Source of the DNA: Brevinematales bacterium
GTDB taxonomy: Bacteria; Spirochaetota; Brevinematia; Brevinematales; GWF1-51-8
DNA: 64,000 nucleotides
Direction of reading: 5' to 3'
Assembly: GCA_020059465.1 (NCBI GenBank)
Contig: JAGVBZ010000027.1
Location: 1 to 64,000, forward strand
Both the position numbers and the translations under genes were made by a program. Below the pieces are notes generated by a model. That model saw only the letters and a list, made by a program, of their open reading frames with translations, ran no database searches and was not told the origin of the DNA. Positions 25,197 through 34,074 of the stretch are shown in pieces. Within the stretch, counting starts at the first letter, position 1, and each line of letters begins with the position of its first letter.

Positions 25197-25964
25197 TTAC
25201 ATAGAAAAATCTCTGCCTAAATAAATTCTCCTCGCTTCATCGTTTGCCAGCAAATCGTCATTGTTTCCGCTGACAAGTATCTTGCCTTCGTGAATGACAT
25301 AGGCGCGGTCTACAATCTTCAATGTTTCCCGGACATTATGATCGGTTATTAGGATTCCTAAACCTCTCTCGGTTTTCAGGTGGATAATTATTTTCTGGAT
25401 ATCGGCAATAGCGATAGGGTCAATTCCCGTAAACGGTTCGTCCAGAAGAAGAAACCGCGGGTGAATTGCCAGTATTCTAGCTACCTCCGTTCTTCTTTTC
25501 TCGCCGCCGGATAACGTATACCCGAGCTGTTTCCTGATCTTATAAAGTCCCAATTCATTGATGAGTTCATCGGTAGTTTTATTAATTTCCTCCGTAGATT
25601 TCCCCTGAATATCTAAGACCGCTTTTATATTATCCTCGACACTGAGTTTACGAAAGATGGACGTCTCCTGGGGAAGATACCCTATCCCCATTCTCGCCCG
25701 TTGAAACATCGGCCGGTAAACAATATCCTTCCCGTCTAAAAGAACCTTTCCGTCTTCAGGGCGCACCAATCCGACAATCATATAGAAAGTAGTGGTCTTT
25801 CCCGCGCCGTTCGGACCCAGCAGCCCGACGACCTCACCCTGTTTGATATGAAAATTTACCCCGTTTACAACCCGGCGTTTTTTATAAACCTTGACCAGAT
25901 TATCAGCGACAATTCCTTCGCCAGAAAGAAATTGGGTAACATCTTCCTTTTCCTTTAGAAACAT
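25197..25964 (-). CDS. lptB: LPS export ABC transporter ATPase LptB
   Basis: LptB powers lipopolysaccharide extraction from the inner membrane by LptFG. It has Walker A GPNGAGKTT, the Q-loop GYLPQETSIFRKLSVEDNI that is characteristic of LptB, signature LSGGEKRR, Walker B FLLLDEPFTGIDP and H-loop ITDHNVRETL. 255 residues; about 15 extra residues precede the ABC core. The normal neighbours lptA, lptC and kdsC are absent; instead accD lies ten bases upstream. Its presence argues for an LPS-bearing or otherwise Lpt-dependent outer membrane. Confidence 0.93.
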   Translation of the reverse strand: MFLKEKEDVTQFLSGEGIVADNLVKVYKKRRVVNGVNFHIKQGEVVGLLGPNGAGKTTTFYMIVGLVRPEDGKVLLDGKDIVYRPMFQRARMGIGYLPQETSIFRKLSVEDNIKAVLDIQGKSTEEINKTTDELINELGLYKIRKQLGYTLSGGEKRRTEVARILAIHPRFLLLDEPFTGIDPIAIADIQKIIIHLKTERGLGILITDHNVRETLKIVDRAYVIHEGKILVSGNNDDLLANDEARRIYLGRDFSM

Positions 25965-25973
25965 AAATATCCC

Positions 25974-26813
25974 TTAATGAGTATAGTTTATCAATTCATA
26001 TAAAGTTTTTTTCATTTCTTTACGTCTCACAATAATATCGACAAATCCATGATCCTGCAGGAAAGCTGCCCGCTGAAATCCGGGCGGGAGTTTCTGGCGG
26101 ATTGTTTGTTCGATAACACGCGGACCCGCAAAACCTATCAATGCATCGGGCTCGGAAATGATAATATCTCCCAACATGGCAAAAGAGGCAGTGACGCCTC
26201 CGGTTGTGGGGTTTGTCAGAACCGAGATAAAAAAACCGCCCGCGTCCGACAGACGCTTGAGTGCCGCGGAAGTTTTCGCCATCTGCATCAGGGATAATAT
26301 TCCCTCATGCATACGCGCCCCGCCGGATGCGCTAAATATGATCATCGTTCTTTTGTGCTTAATCGCTTCCTCTATCGCAAGGGTGATCTTCTCGCCGACC
26401 ACAGATCCCATGCTTCCGCCTAAGAAAGAAAAATCCATCACAGCCAACTGCACAGACAAACCGTTCAGCTTTCCATGACCGATTACAACAGCTTCCTTCA
26501 GCATAGTCTTTTCCATCGCTTCATGCACTTTCAATTCATAACGGATTTTACCGTCATTAAAATCCAAAGGGTTTACGGATACAATATTGTTATTCGTCTC
26601 GATGAATGTTCCGGGATCGATCAAAGATTGGATGCGTTCGAATGCGTTCAGTTTATCGTGGAAATCGCAATTCGGGCATACCTTAAAATTCTCTTCCCAA
26701 TCCTTGCTATAGATCATCGAATTACATGTTGGGCACTTATGCCATAAACCGTCCTGAACAGGATTATGCAACCCTTTCTTAATATTATATTTTGGTTTTA
26801 AAAACCACGCCAT
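25974..26813 (-). CDS. accD: Acetyl-CoA carboxylase carboxyltransferase beta subunit
   Basis: AccD with AccA transfers carboxyl from biotin to acetyl-CoA, the first committed step of fatty acid synthesis. The N-terminal zinc ribbon is CPTCNSMIYSKDWEENFKVC followed by PNCDF (four Cys). The crotonase-fold half shows SGGARMHEGILSLMQMAKTS, TNPTTGGVTASFAMLGDI, GFAGPRVIEQTI and a C-terminal HGFVDIIVRR block. 279 residues is normal. The alpha subunit gene is not in the window. Confidence 0.96.
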   Translation of the reverse strand: MAWFLKPKYNIKKGLHNPVQDGLWHKCPTCNSMIYSKDWEENFKVCPNCDFHDKLNAFERIQSLIDPGTFIETNNNIVSVNPLDFNDGKIRYELKVHEAMEKTMLKEAVVIGHGKLNGLSVQLAVMDFSFLGGSMGSVVGEKITLAIEEAIKHKRTMIIFSASGGARMHEGILSLMQMAKTSAALKRLSDAGGFFISVLTNPTTGGVTASFAMLGDIIISEPDALIGFAGPRVIEQTIRQKLPPGFQRAAFLQDHGFVDIIVRRKEMKKTLYELINYTH

Positions 26814-26835
26814 CTCAGCACCTCCGACCTTCAGT

Positions 26836-27501
26836 TCAAATCTTTAACGCTTCTTTTAAAATCGTAACCGAACCGCTCGAGCCGATTCGATTGGCTCCCG
26901 CTTCGATCAAATTTAACGTACTTTCAAGGGTTTTTATACCTCCAGAAGCTTTAATACGGATGCTGCTGCCTCCTATTCTTTTCATTAGTTGAATATCTTC
27001 GACAGTCGCGCCGCCAGATCCAAATCCAGTTGAAGTTTTTACAAAATCGCAGCCGGCATCGACACATAACTTGACCGCTGTTTCTTTTTCCGCATCTGTA
27101 AGGAAACATGTCTCGATAATTACCTTCAATACCTTATCACCTGCGGCTTTTTTACAACGTGTGAGTTCATCTTTAATATAACTGATTTTTTTATCTTTCA
27201 ACTTGCTGATATTGATCACCATATCCACTTCTTCTGCGCCGTCGGCAATCGCTCTTTTTATCTCGCTTGCCTTAATCAGATTGCGGTTCGCCCCCAAAGG
27301 AAAGCCGATGACCGTACATACTTTTACACCGGATTCCTTTAGCCAACGCGCACAGCTTTTAACCCATGCCGGATTGACACACACCGAGTAGAACCCGTGC
27401 TCTTTCGCTTCAGCGCATAACTTTTTTATTTCCTTCTCACGGCAATCGGCCTTGAGATTTGTATGGTCGAAATATTTCGCTAAATTATTTGGGATTGTCA
27501 T
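26836..27501 (-). CDS. deoC: Deoxyribose-phosphate aldolase
   Basis: DeoC splits 2-deoxyribose 5-phosphate into acetaldehyde and glyceraldehyde 3-phosphate during nucleoside catabolism. DHTNLKA at the N-terminus, VCVNPAWV, EVDMVINISKLKD, KVIIETCFL (catalytic lysine) and DFVKTSTGFGSGGAT (Schiff-base lysine) and IKASGGIKT are all present. 221 residues is normal. The start overlaps the end of ctpA by 17 bases, suggesting coupled translation. No deoA, deoB or deoD is nearby. Confidence 0.96.
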   Translation of the reverse strand: MTIPNNLAKYFDHTNLKADCREKEIKKLCAEAKEHGFYSVCVNPAWVKSCARWLKESGVKVCTVIGFPLGANRNLIKASEIKRAIADGAEEVDMVINISKLKDKKISYIKDELTRCKKAAGDKVLKVIIETCFLTDAEKETAVKLCVDAGCDFVKTSTGFGSGGATVEDIQLMKRIGGSSIRIKASGGIKTLESTLNLIEAGANRIGSSGSVTILKEALKI

Positions 27502-28978
27502 AAACCTTCACCTTTTTAGCATAATTTTGAAAATTCTCGAGTATACTGAGAGCCTTTACCAACTGATCGTCAAACTGTAAATCGAATACTTTCGGCATAT
27601 CGGTTTCATGCAATTTCATATTGACCAGCCATTTTATTGAAATCATGGATACCTTAAAGTTTAATTTATCCATATCCAAACGGAACTGGTTCAGGTCCTG
27701 ATCGGTGGGTTTGGGATTTTTAGCAAGAAAATCTTTAATATAATTAGTCGATTGGAGCTTATAAAGATCATTCTTCTCTTCGTTATCGATTTTTTCATAC
27801 CAGTTTTTCTCTTCGACATCCGGCTGAAGTCCGATTTTATCGATCAAATTTCCAGCGGGAGTAAAATACTTCGCTACAGTATATTTCATAATAGAACTAT
27901 CTTCCGGGAAATCAAAAGGCTTCTGAACGGAACCCTTCCCGAACGATTTCATCCCGACCAGTACGGCACGTCCCGTATCTTTCATCGCCCCCGCAAATAT
28001 TTCCGATGCGCTCGCGCTTCCCTGATCGATCATAACAATGAGCGGTAGATTTAGCGGAACTATTGAATTATCCTTCTTTGCATAAAACTCGGAATTATTC
28101 TCTGACAAACGTCCGCGGGTATAAACAATCAGGCCTTCATCGAGGAAATAATCCACACAGTATACAACTACATTTAATAATCCGCCCGGATTACCGCGGA
28201 GGTCGATGATCAGGCCGGAAGGTTTTTTTGAAAGAACTTCATTCAGATGCTTTTTTAACTCATCAGCAGTAGGCATACTGAATTCGCTGATACGGACATA
28301 CCCGTATTTTTTATTCTTCTGTTCAATGACAGCCGATTTGACAGTTTTTATAATTATTTCTTCCCTGACGAGAGTAACTTTAAAGGGTTCATCAATTCCC
28401 ATACGGGCGACGGTAATCGTTACTTTTGTGCCGGGCTTTCCGCGCAGTTTTGCAATCGCTTCCATCACAGTAATATCCCTTGTGGTAACACCGTCTATCT
28501 CGATGATTTTATCGTTGGGCTTTAGGCCTGCCTTCCATGCTGGAGTATCTTCGATAGGCGCAATTATTGTCAGCCAACCGTCACGGATATCGATATGAAT
28601 ACCTAAACCGCCGAACTTCGCGCTCATATCGATATTAAATTCCTTCGCAAGCTTGGGTTCCATAAAAACGGAATAAGGATCGCCCAGAGCCATCAGCATT
28701 CCTCTGATCGCGCCGTAGAATAGATTTTTCGCGGTGACTTTGTCTTTATCGTAAAATTCTTTTTTCAATGTGTAGTACGCTTTTTTAAACATGGGAAAGT
28801 ACTTGAAGTAATTATCGTCTTCAGGGTCCGCAATCTCGGACATCGCGTTAGTAGAAGGAGAACCGCCATAAGCGAGATTATTCATGAAGAAGATCCGATT
28901 TGCGGTAATGAGGCCGATCCCGAAAACAAAAACCACTATAAAAACTATCAAAGCCTGATTCTTCTTATTCAAATTCAT
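27485..28978 (-). CDS. ctpA: Carboxyl-terminal processing protease, S41 family
   Basis: Periplasmic serine protease that trims envelope proteins. A signal anchor occupies about residues 9-29. The PDZ domain follows (GGLGIHIDIRDGWLTIIAPI; AGLKPNDKIIEIDG; about 120-205). The S41 core has DLRGNPGGLL, the nucleophile Ser323 in GSASASEIFAGAM and Lys348 in FGKGSVQ. After the core, about 90 extra residues form a helical tail. ATG 28978 follows AGGAG with a seven-base spacer. It heads the 11-gene minus-strand run under promoter 29014-29042. Confidence 0.93.
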   Translation of the reverse strand: MNLNKKNQALIVFIVVFVFGIGLITANRIFFMNNLAYGGSPSTNAMSEIADPEDDNYFKYFPMFKKAYYTLKKEFYDKDKVTAKNLFYGAIRGMLMALGDPYSVFMEPKLAKEFNIDMSAKFGGLGIHIDIRDGWLTIIAPIEDTPAWKAGLKPNDKIIEIDGVTTRDITVMEAIAKLRGKPGTKVTITVARMGIDEPFKVTLVREEIIIKTVKSAVIEQKNKKYGYVRISEFSMPTADELKKHLNEVLSKKPSGLIIDLRGNPGGLLNVVVYCVDYFLDEGLIVYTRGRLSENNSEFYAKKDNSIVPLNLPLIVMIDQGSASASEIFAGAMKDTGRAVLVGMKSFGKGSVQKPFDFPEDSSIMKYTVAKYFTPAGNLIDKIGLQPDVEEKNWYEKIDNEEKNDLYKLQSTNYIKDFLAKNPKPTDQDLNQFRLDMDKLNFKVSMISIKWLVNMKLHETDMPKVFDLQFDDQLVKALSILENFQNYAKKVKVYDNPK

Positions 28979-29013
28979 GACCAATCTCCTGAAGCCTGAT
29001 TTTTGTTCGATAT

Positions 29014-29042
29014 ATTATAGACTAAGATATCGATATACACAA
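29014..29042 (-). promoter_or_regulatory. Sigma70 promoter of the ctpA-to-acyl-CoA-dehydrogenase run
   Basis: On the minus strand TTGTGT (29042-29037), 17 bases, TATAAT (29019-29014), 35 bases upstream of the ctpA ATG. It is divergent from the promoter at 29131-29159. Confidence 0.65.
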
Positions 29043-29130
29043 AGTTTTTTCTATATTTTTTCTCCATGAAAAGTTAGAAACCAACCGGAAATATTTGTTT
29101 ATAAAATATAAAAAACTACCCTTCAAAGAC

Positions 29131-29159
29131 TTGCGGGAAACCGAAAAAAGTACTATCAT
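29131..29159 (+). promoter_or_regulatory. Sigma70-type promoter of the 29187 gene
   Basis: TTGCGG (29131-29136), 17 bases, TATCAT (29154-29159), 27 bases before the ATG. Confidence 0.5.
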
Positions 29160-29186
29160 TTTATTAATTGGAATCTGGAGAATGAT

Positions 29187-30101
29187 ATGCCGTTTGCTTT
29201 AGATTATGAAAACAACTCGATCACAGTAAAAAGCGAGAACGTAATGTCACTATGGAGTCTTCTTAAGGAATTGGTTGACACTCCGTATCTGAAAAGCTAC
29301 GTGATTGAGAATTACGAAGGCGGAAACACTTTAGTACCCCGTTCCGCATGGGAAGACGACGGTGTGATGTACCGTGAAATATCGGAGGATATATTTCTAT
29401 TTCCCTATGAATCCATCGGGTTTATTCTGGACGATACCGTAAATAATGTCGATATCTATGTGATCGATAATTATTCTGCTGGTATGAATTATAAAACTGA
29501 TTTTCTTGTCTCGTTCACTGTCAGGAATGTCGATCGGTTTACCATGAAAATGCGCGATCGTTCTAAGATTTCCTATATTCTCGCATATTATCTGCTCTCA
29601 TATATGAAAATGAATTTCGACACCGGATTTGTTTATACGTTCGAAATGCTGCTTCGATCGTCGGTAAGTTTTAGAAAACAGGTATTCGAACTCCTTCCCT
29701 CGACAGTTACATTAGGTTTGAGTGAAATGCAATTTGTTCTGAGAACTACCGACGATAATAATAAAACCCAGTTCGTCCAGTTAGTTTGCGGAAAAAAATG
29801 TAAAAAACGTATTGTCAGTGAAAAAGAAATCGTCAATCTCGGTTATATAAAAAAAAAATTATTTAGTCAGATAGTTCTGCTGAAATATCTATACTATTCA
29901 CTCCTCGCGGCTTTGCCATTCGGGTTATATTTTCTGATGGAAAAAGTACTGAAGATCAGTAAAATAAGAGTGTTTCTCATCTTCGGGGTTTTTATACTTA
30001 TAATAATCGGAAAGTTTATCTATTCGATATACAAAAGAAAGAATATCTTTAAACACTATTCGAAAAAGATACAATTGGAGCAATTTAAAGAGGAAACCTA
30101 A
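29187..30101 (+). CDS. Unrecognised protein with two C-terminal membrane helices
   Basis: I do not recognise this 304-residue protein. About 225 soluble residues (mixed alpha/beta, opening MPFALDYENNSITVKSENVM) are followed by two membrane helices (about 233-251 and 258-278) and a short basic tail, so the large domain and the tail are on the same side, probably the cytoplasm since there is no signal peptide. Ribosome site CTGGAG. Its stop codon overlaps the ATG of the 7TM chemoreceptor-like gene by one base, so the two products are made together and may form a complex; that is inference from coupling only. Confidence 0.75.
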   Translation: MPFALDYENNSITVKSENVMSLWSLLKELVDTPYLKSYVIENYEGGNTLVPRSAWEDDGVMYREISEDIFLFPYESIGFILDDTVNNVDIYVIDNYSAGMNYKTDFLVSFTVRNVDRFTMKMRDRSKISYILAYYLLSYMKMNFDTGFVYTFEMLLRSSVSFRKQVFELLPSTVTLGLSEMQFVLRTTDDNNKTQFVQLVCGKKCKKRIVSEKEIVNLGYIKKKLFSQIVLLKYLYYSLLAALPFGLYFLMEKVLKISKIRVFLIFGVFILIIIGKFIYSIYKRKNIFKHYSKKIQLEQFKEET

Positions 30102-31957
30102 TGCAGCATTTGGGTATAAAAGTCAACACGTTCCTCAATTTTTCCTTATCGCAACTCGTCGTTGCATTCATGATATTTTTTCTTTTATCGGTGTTCTTTT
30201 TTCTCTATAACCGGCTGTCCGATAACGCGGTTTGGGAGCAGAAGAGTGAAATCAAACGGAATGTTCTATTTAGCGGATTTCTTACATTATTTTCTCTTTT
30301 ACAATTTATAATATTTTTCACTTCCAATCCGGTATTGTTATTCTGGCTGACAAAATTTCAGTACGCCCTCACGCCGTTATTTTTCCTGTTTCTTTTTATC
30401 GTTCTGTCTCATAATATCGAATTGAAGTATCAGAATACTCTAAGAACTGTCTTTTATATCACCGGCGGGATTTACGCAATTTTCGCAATTTTTTCCTTGT
30501 TTTCAAATCTATTATTGGATGTTCCAAAAACCCCTGACGCAGCAAACCCGATTATAATTACCCCTATATTTAGAACTGTTTACATGTTTTTACAGATTTC
30601 TTTTCTGTTCATTCAGGGTGTGACAGCTTTTTTCCTTGTTCGTTCAAATTTATCAAAAAACAAACGCTACTCCATGTTTGCCGCGCTCAGCGTGAGTTTT
30701 ATCGTAGTATTGCTGGATATTTTTATCAATCTAAAGGTCTTTAATATTCGCGTGTTTAACATCAGTTTTAGCGGTATTGTACTTGTCGAGCTTGTTGGCA
30801 CTATCACATTTTTTATCGAGTATTATTATTTTCAGGTAAATGTCCGGAAACAGGAAGGTTTATTATCCTCCATTCTGGAAAAGCTGAAAAATATAATTCA
30901 TAACGGTCAGTCAACCATTTATGACCTTCAAAAAGGTTCATCCGATATAAAAACTCTTTCAATCGAGATTCAGTCCAACGCTAAAGAAAACGAGCATTCA
31001 ATCGATGAGACATTAAACTATACCAATAATGAAAAATCGCATATCAAGAATTTTTCCACCATGGTTATCAGTAATATCAGTACTTTTGAAAATATTCTCG
31101 ACTCTATGATGGTACAGAATAAGAAAGTCGAGGATTTTTCCGTAATTTTTAAAAAAGTAATCGAAATAATCGAAGACATCTCTTCAAAGGGAAGAATTGT
31201 ATCCAGCGGTGTCGTCAATCTGAGTGCGGTTATCAAGGAAGCGAAGGAAAAAGCGATAGACAATCATGGAATTATTAACGAGATTCACACCCACATCAGA
31301 AACATTCAGAATGTTAATAAGACTATAGACAAAATCTCCGATGACGCGAATGTTCTTGCGATGAATGCAGCGATCGAGAGTGCGAATAATGCTGCGTTCG
31401 GCTCGGGTTTTATGGTCGTCGCGGAGGATCTTAAGGAGCTTTCCGTAAAAACAAAGCAGGAGACTGCTGAAATCGAGCAAATATTAAACTATTTGCAAAG
31501 AGATATCAATCTGGGCATCGATGCCGCGTTTAGCGTGATGGAATTTTTCTCCAAACTTGAAAACACAATCGATATCGTTTTTAATTATATTATCAATATT
31601 GTTGATCATACGAAGACTCTGATGGACGAGATTGAAAAGTCCAATGCCAGTCTTTCGTCACTTGTCGAGATAACATCTGAGATTGCATCCCACGGTATTC
31701 AGCAGAAGGACTTAAATAACGAACTAAACGAGAGTATTATCGAAGTCAAGTTTATGATAGAAAGCATACGCCGCGCTATGGAAAATGAAAAGGAGCTGAT
31801 TAAGAATTCCTTCCAGTTTTCGGAATTTATCAGCCAGTCGTCCAACACGAACGATATTTACACATTTGAATTGTATACGGTTTTTAACGAGATTCAGACG
31901 GAAATCCAGCAAACCGGAGAGGCAACTTCCAATTCGGATATGAAACTCGTAGAATAA
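30101..31957 (+). CDS. Methyl-accepting chemotaxis-like protein with seven N-terminal membrane helices
   Basis: 618 residues. Seven hydrophobic helices fill about residues 18-240 in place of the usual two helices with a periplasmic sensor. A long helical cytoplasmic region follows, whose hairpin tip reads DDANVLAMNAAIESANNAAF then GSGFMVVAEDLKELS, the divergent form of the chemoreceptor LLALNAAIEAARAGE-GFAVVA tip that binds CheA and CheW. There is no HAMP domain and I see no clear methylation motifs. So the protein probably senses a membrane-soluble or intramembrane signal and feeds a chemotaxis array, or a CheA-like kinase elsewhere. It is translationally coupled to the preceding unknown gene and its stop abuts the convergent gene. 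Confidence 0.83.
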   Translation: MQHLGIKVNTFLNFSLSQLVVAFMIFFLLSVFFFLYNRLSDNAVWEQKSEIKRNVLFSGFLTLFSLLQFIIFFTSNPVLLFWLTKFQYALTPLFFLFLFIVLSHNIELKYQNTLRTVFYITGGIYAIFAIFSLFSNLLLDVPKTPDAANPIIITPIFRTVYMFLQISFLFIQGVTAFFLVRSNLSKNKRYSMFAALSVSFIVVLLDIFINLKVFNIRVFNISFSGIVLVELVGTITFFIEYYYFQVNVRKQEGLLSSILEKLKNIIHNGQSTIYDLQKGSSDIKTLSIEIQSNAKENEHSIDETLNYTNNEKSHIKNFSTMVISNISTFENILDSMMVQNKKVEDFSVIFKKVIEIIEDISSKGRIVSSGVVNLSAVIKEAKEKAIDNHGIINEIHTHIRNIQNVNKTIDKISDDANVLAMNAAIESANNAAFGSGFMVVAEDLKELSVKTKQETAEIEQILNYLQRDINLGIDAAFSVMEFFSKLENTIDIVFNYIINIVDHTKTLMDEIEKSNASLSSLVEITSEIASHGIQQKDLNNELNESIIEVKFMIESIRRAMENEKELIKNSFQFSEFISQSSNTNDIYTFELYTVFNEIQTEIQQTGEATSNSDMKLVE

Positions 31958-32803
31958 TTATCTTTTCCCGATCGCTTTTTTCTTCTGAGATTTAGCTTCT
32001 TCCTCTTTCTTTTTAAGGTCGTTTTCCAATTTTTCCTTCCATTTTTCTATGGTCTTCTTCGTTTCCTGCGCCATCGGCTGTTCATTGAGTATAATATAAA
32101 TCTTAACATTCATGTTCATAAAATCTATAGCTCTGTTCATATCTCCGACCTGCATGGAAGAAAGCTCGTATTTCATTCTGAATTTTTGGGCGGCCGTGTC
32201 AGCGACACGTTTTATCAGCTGTATCAGCGCGTTGATATCGGAATAAAATTCGTCACGCGGGTCGTACATCTTAGCGACACATTCCTTGAAATTGATCATG
32301 TTTTTACTAAGGGCGGCAAATTTTCCATAGAGTTCCACAAAATTCCATTTCCACTTGGAGGTCGGCCCTTCTTCGTACTCAACAAGGGTAATATCGTATT
32401 CCAGCATCTGAAGAAGATGAAGAATACGGCGGGGATTGAGCAGACTGAGACCGGTTAAAATATCGACGTTCTCCGTGAGAGTGGAATCTACATCAACCCC
32501 AACAATTCCCTCCAATAATTTTATCGCCTGGTAGATATTTTTTCGTGCATTCCCGAGATAAGCGTCATTTTTAATATTCATGATTTCGACGCTTTTATCG
32601 TTCATTTCACAGTACAAACCGACAGTTTTTAAATAGGTCATTGCGGCGATTATTTTTTTATAGTTCGTATTCGGGCCGCTTCCGACTCGGGATTCGCGTT
32701 CGTACTTTTCGGCTTTTTTATTAGTTTGATCTACACGCTCTTTGTATTCCTTTACTACCAGATTATATGCCTCTTTTTTCTGCTTGGTAATTCTTTGTAT
32801 CAT
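31958..32803 (-). CDS. Unrecognised cytosolic, mainly helical protein
   Basis: 281 residues without signal peptide or membrane helix. It is almost all helix: a basic N-terminal coiled-coil-like stretch (MIQRITKQKKEAYNLVVKEY...), a middle with SLLNPRRILHLLQMLEYDIT, and a Lys/Glu-rich C-terminal coiled coil (about 245-281). I know no family for it. It has its own promoter, divergent from the histidine kinase gene, and its stop codon touches the stop codon of the chemoreceptor-like gene. A structural or adaptor role is only a guess. Confidence 0.75.
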   Translation of the reverse strand: MIQRITKQKKEAYNLVVKEYKERVDQTNKKAEKYERESRVGSGPNTNYKKIIAAMTYLKTVGLYCEMNDKSVEIMNIKNDAYLGNARKNIYQAIKLLEGIVGVDVDSTLTENVDILTGLSLLNPRRILHLLQMLEYDITLVEYEEGPTSKWKWNFVELYGKFAALSKNMINFKECVAKMYDPRDEFYSDINALIQLIKRVADTAAQKFRMKYELSSMQVGDMNRAIDFMNMNVKIYIILNEQPMAQETKKTIEKWKEKLENDLKKKEEEAKSQKKKAIGKR

Positions 32804-32818
32804 TGAGTTTCCTTTTAT

Positions 32819-32847
32819 TTGTTATTTTATTCTAAATCACTTATATT
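32819..32847 (+). promoter_or_regulatory. Possible sigma70 promoter of the histidine kinase gene
   Basis: TTGTTA (32819-32824), 17 bases, TATATT (32842-32847), in very AT-rich DNA; chance matches are likely here. Confidence 0.35.
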
Positions 32848-32874
32848 ATATATTATCGACAAAATAAATACCAA
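32845..32874 (-). promoter_or_regulatory. Possible sigma70 promoter of the 281-residue protein
   Basis: On the minus strand TTGGTA (32874-32869), 18 bases, TATAAT (32850-32845). It overlaps the divergent kinase promoter, so the two genes may compete for polymerase. Confidence 0.45.
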
Positions 32875-32889
32875 AATAAAAGTCAGTGG

Positions 32890-34074
32890 ATGAAACAGAA
32901 AAAATTTTTTGAAAAATTCCTACAAAACATCACAAAAATCGATGAATTTAACCTAAAAAATATCATCGAGTTATTGGAATCCGAACGAAGGACATTCCAT
33001 GAGGTCCTCGACTGGTTAAGCGAAGGAATCATCGTATTTGAAAAAGAAAATGTTCTTTTTATTAATCAGGAGGCTCTTAATATTCTGCGCATTCCCCAGA
33101 CCGATTTTCCAGTAACATTTCAGGAACTTGAGAAAAATGTGTTCAATCGTGATCTATACAGCCTTATCCTTAAATCAAAAGAAAGCATAGGCACTTTATC
33201 CTACTCCGCTCAGAACTCCGGCGATATCATCGAGTACTACGACCTCGAATTCAGCGGGAGAGAGTTTCCAACCCGAATCCTGAAAATATGCGACTCAACT
33301 TCTCAGAAACAGTTGGAATTTCAGCTTAAAAACCTCGAGAGTATTGGCGCATTGAATACTCTTGCCGCAGGGATCGCCCACGAGATCAAAAATCCCCTCT
33401 CTGCTATCGATCTGCATACCCAATTGATCCGGAAGGGTATCGATAAGGGCATGATACAGGTTCCCGATGAAGTCTTGAGATATACCCAGATAATACAGGA
33501 AGAGACTAAACGTCTCAACAATATACTCAACGATTTCCTGATCTCGACCCGCAAACGGGAACTGAAACTCTCTTTTGCCGATCTCAATCCGTTTCTTAAA
33601 GAAGTGATCGGACTATTTCAGCCCGAGTTTGACCTTCATCAGATCAAGGTGGAGACGGATTTTGGTCATATTCACCGTATCTTTTTCGACAGGGATTATC
33701 TCAAACAGGCAATTGTAAATTTACTGAAAAACGCGATAGAAGCTATTGAAGAATCCCCTCAAAAAATCATCAGAATAAAAACTAAATATGATATAGGTAA
33801 GGATGCAATTCTAATCGAGATCATGGATTCGGGCGCAGGGATCAATAAAAAAGACCTTCATAAGATATTCGATCCCTATTTTACTACTCATGAAAACGGA
33901 ACCGGGCTTGGGCTTACCATAGTGTATAAAATAGTTAAGGAACACGGAGGGGAAATCGCAGTTGACAGCAGAAGTATAAATGAAAAATTCCGTATTCCGA
34001 AACCGCTGAACACAGTGTTTAGCATCATGATTCCCGCTAACCGCGGAACGAAGATGCTCCCCAAATCCGATTAA
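32890..34074 (+). CDS. Cytosolic PAS-domain histidine kinase (NtrB/AtoS type), orphan
   Basis: 394 residues with no membrane helix. A PAS-like sensor domain occupies about 35-135 (SEGIIVFEKENVLFINQEAL). The HisKA box is LAAGIAHEIKNPLSAI with phospho-acceptor His164. The ATPase domain has QAIVNLLKNAIEAI (N box), EIMDSGAGI (G1), FDPYFTTHENGTGLGL (F and G2 boxes). All catalytic motifs are intact, in contrast to the degenerate kinase at 58492. No response regulator is adjacent, so its partner is elsewhere. The first residues (MKQKKFFEKFLQNITK) are basic and amphipathic and might touch the membrane. Its stop overlaps that of the TPR gene. Confidence 0.92.
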   Translation: MKQKKFFEKFLQNITKIDEFNLKNIIELLESERRTFHEVLDWLSEGIIVFEKENVLFINQEALNILRIPQTDFPVTFQELEKNVFNRDLYSLILKSKESIGTLSYSAQNSGDIIEYYDLEFSGREFPTRILKICDSTSQKQLEFQLKNLESIGALNTLAAGIAHEIKNPLSAIDLHTQLIRKGIDKGMIQVPDEVLRYTQIIQEETKRLNNILNDFLISTRKRELKLSFADLNPFLKEVIGLFQPEFDLHQIKVETDFGHIHRIFFDRDYLKQAIVNLLKNAIEAIEESPQKIIRIKTKYDIGKDAILIEIMDSGAGINKKDLHKIFDPYFTTHENGTGLGLTIVYKIVKEHGGEIAVDSRSINEKFRIPKPLNTVFSIMIPANRGTKMLPKSD

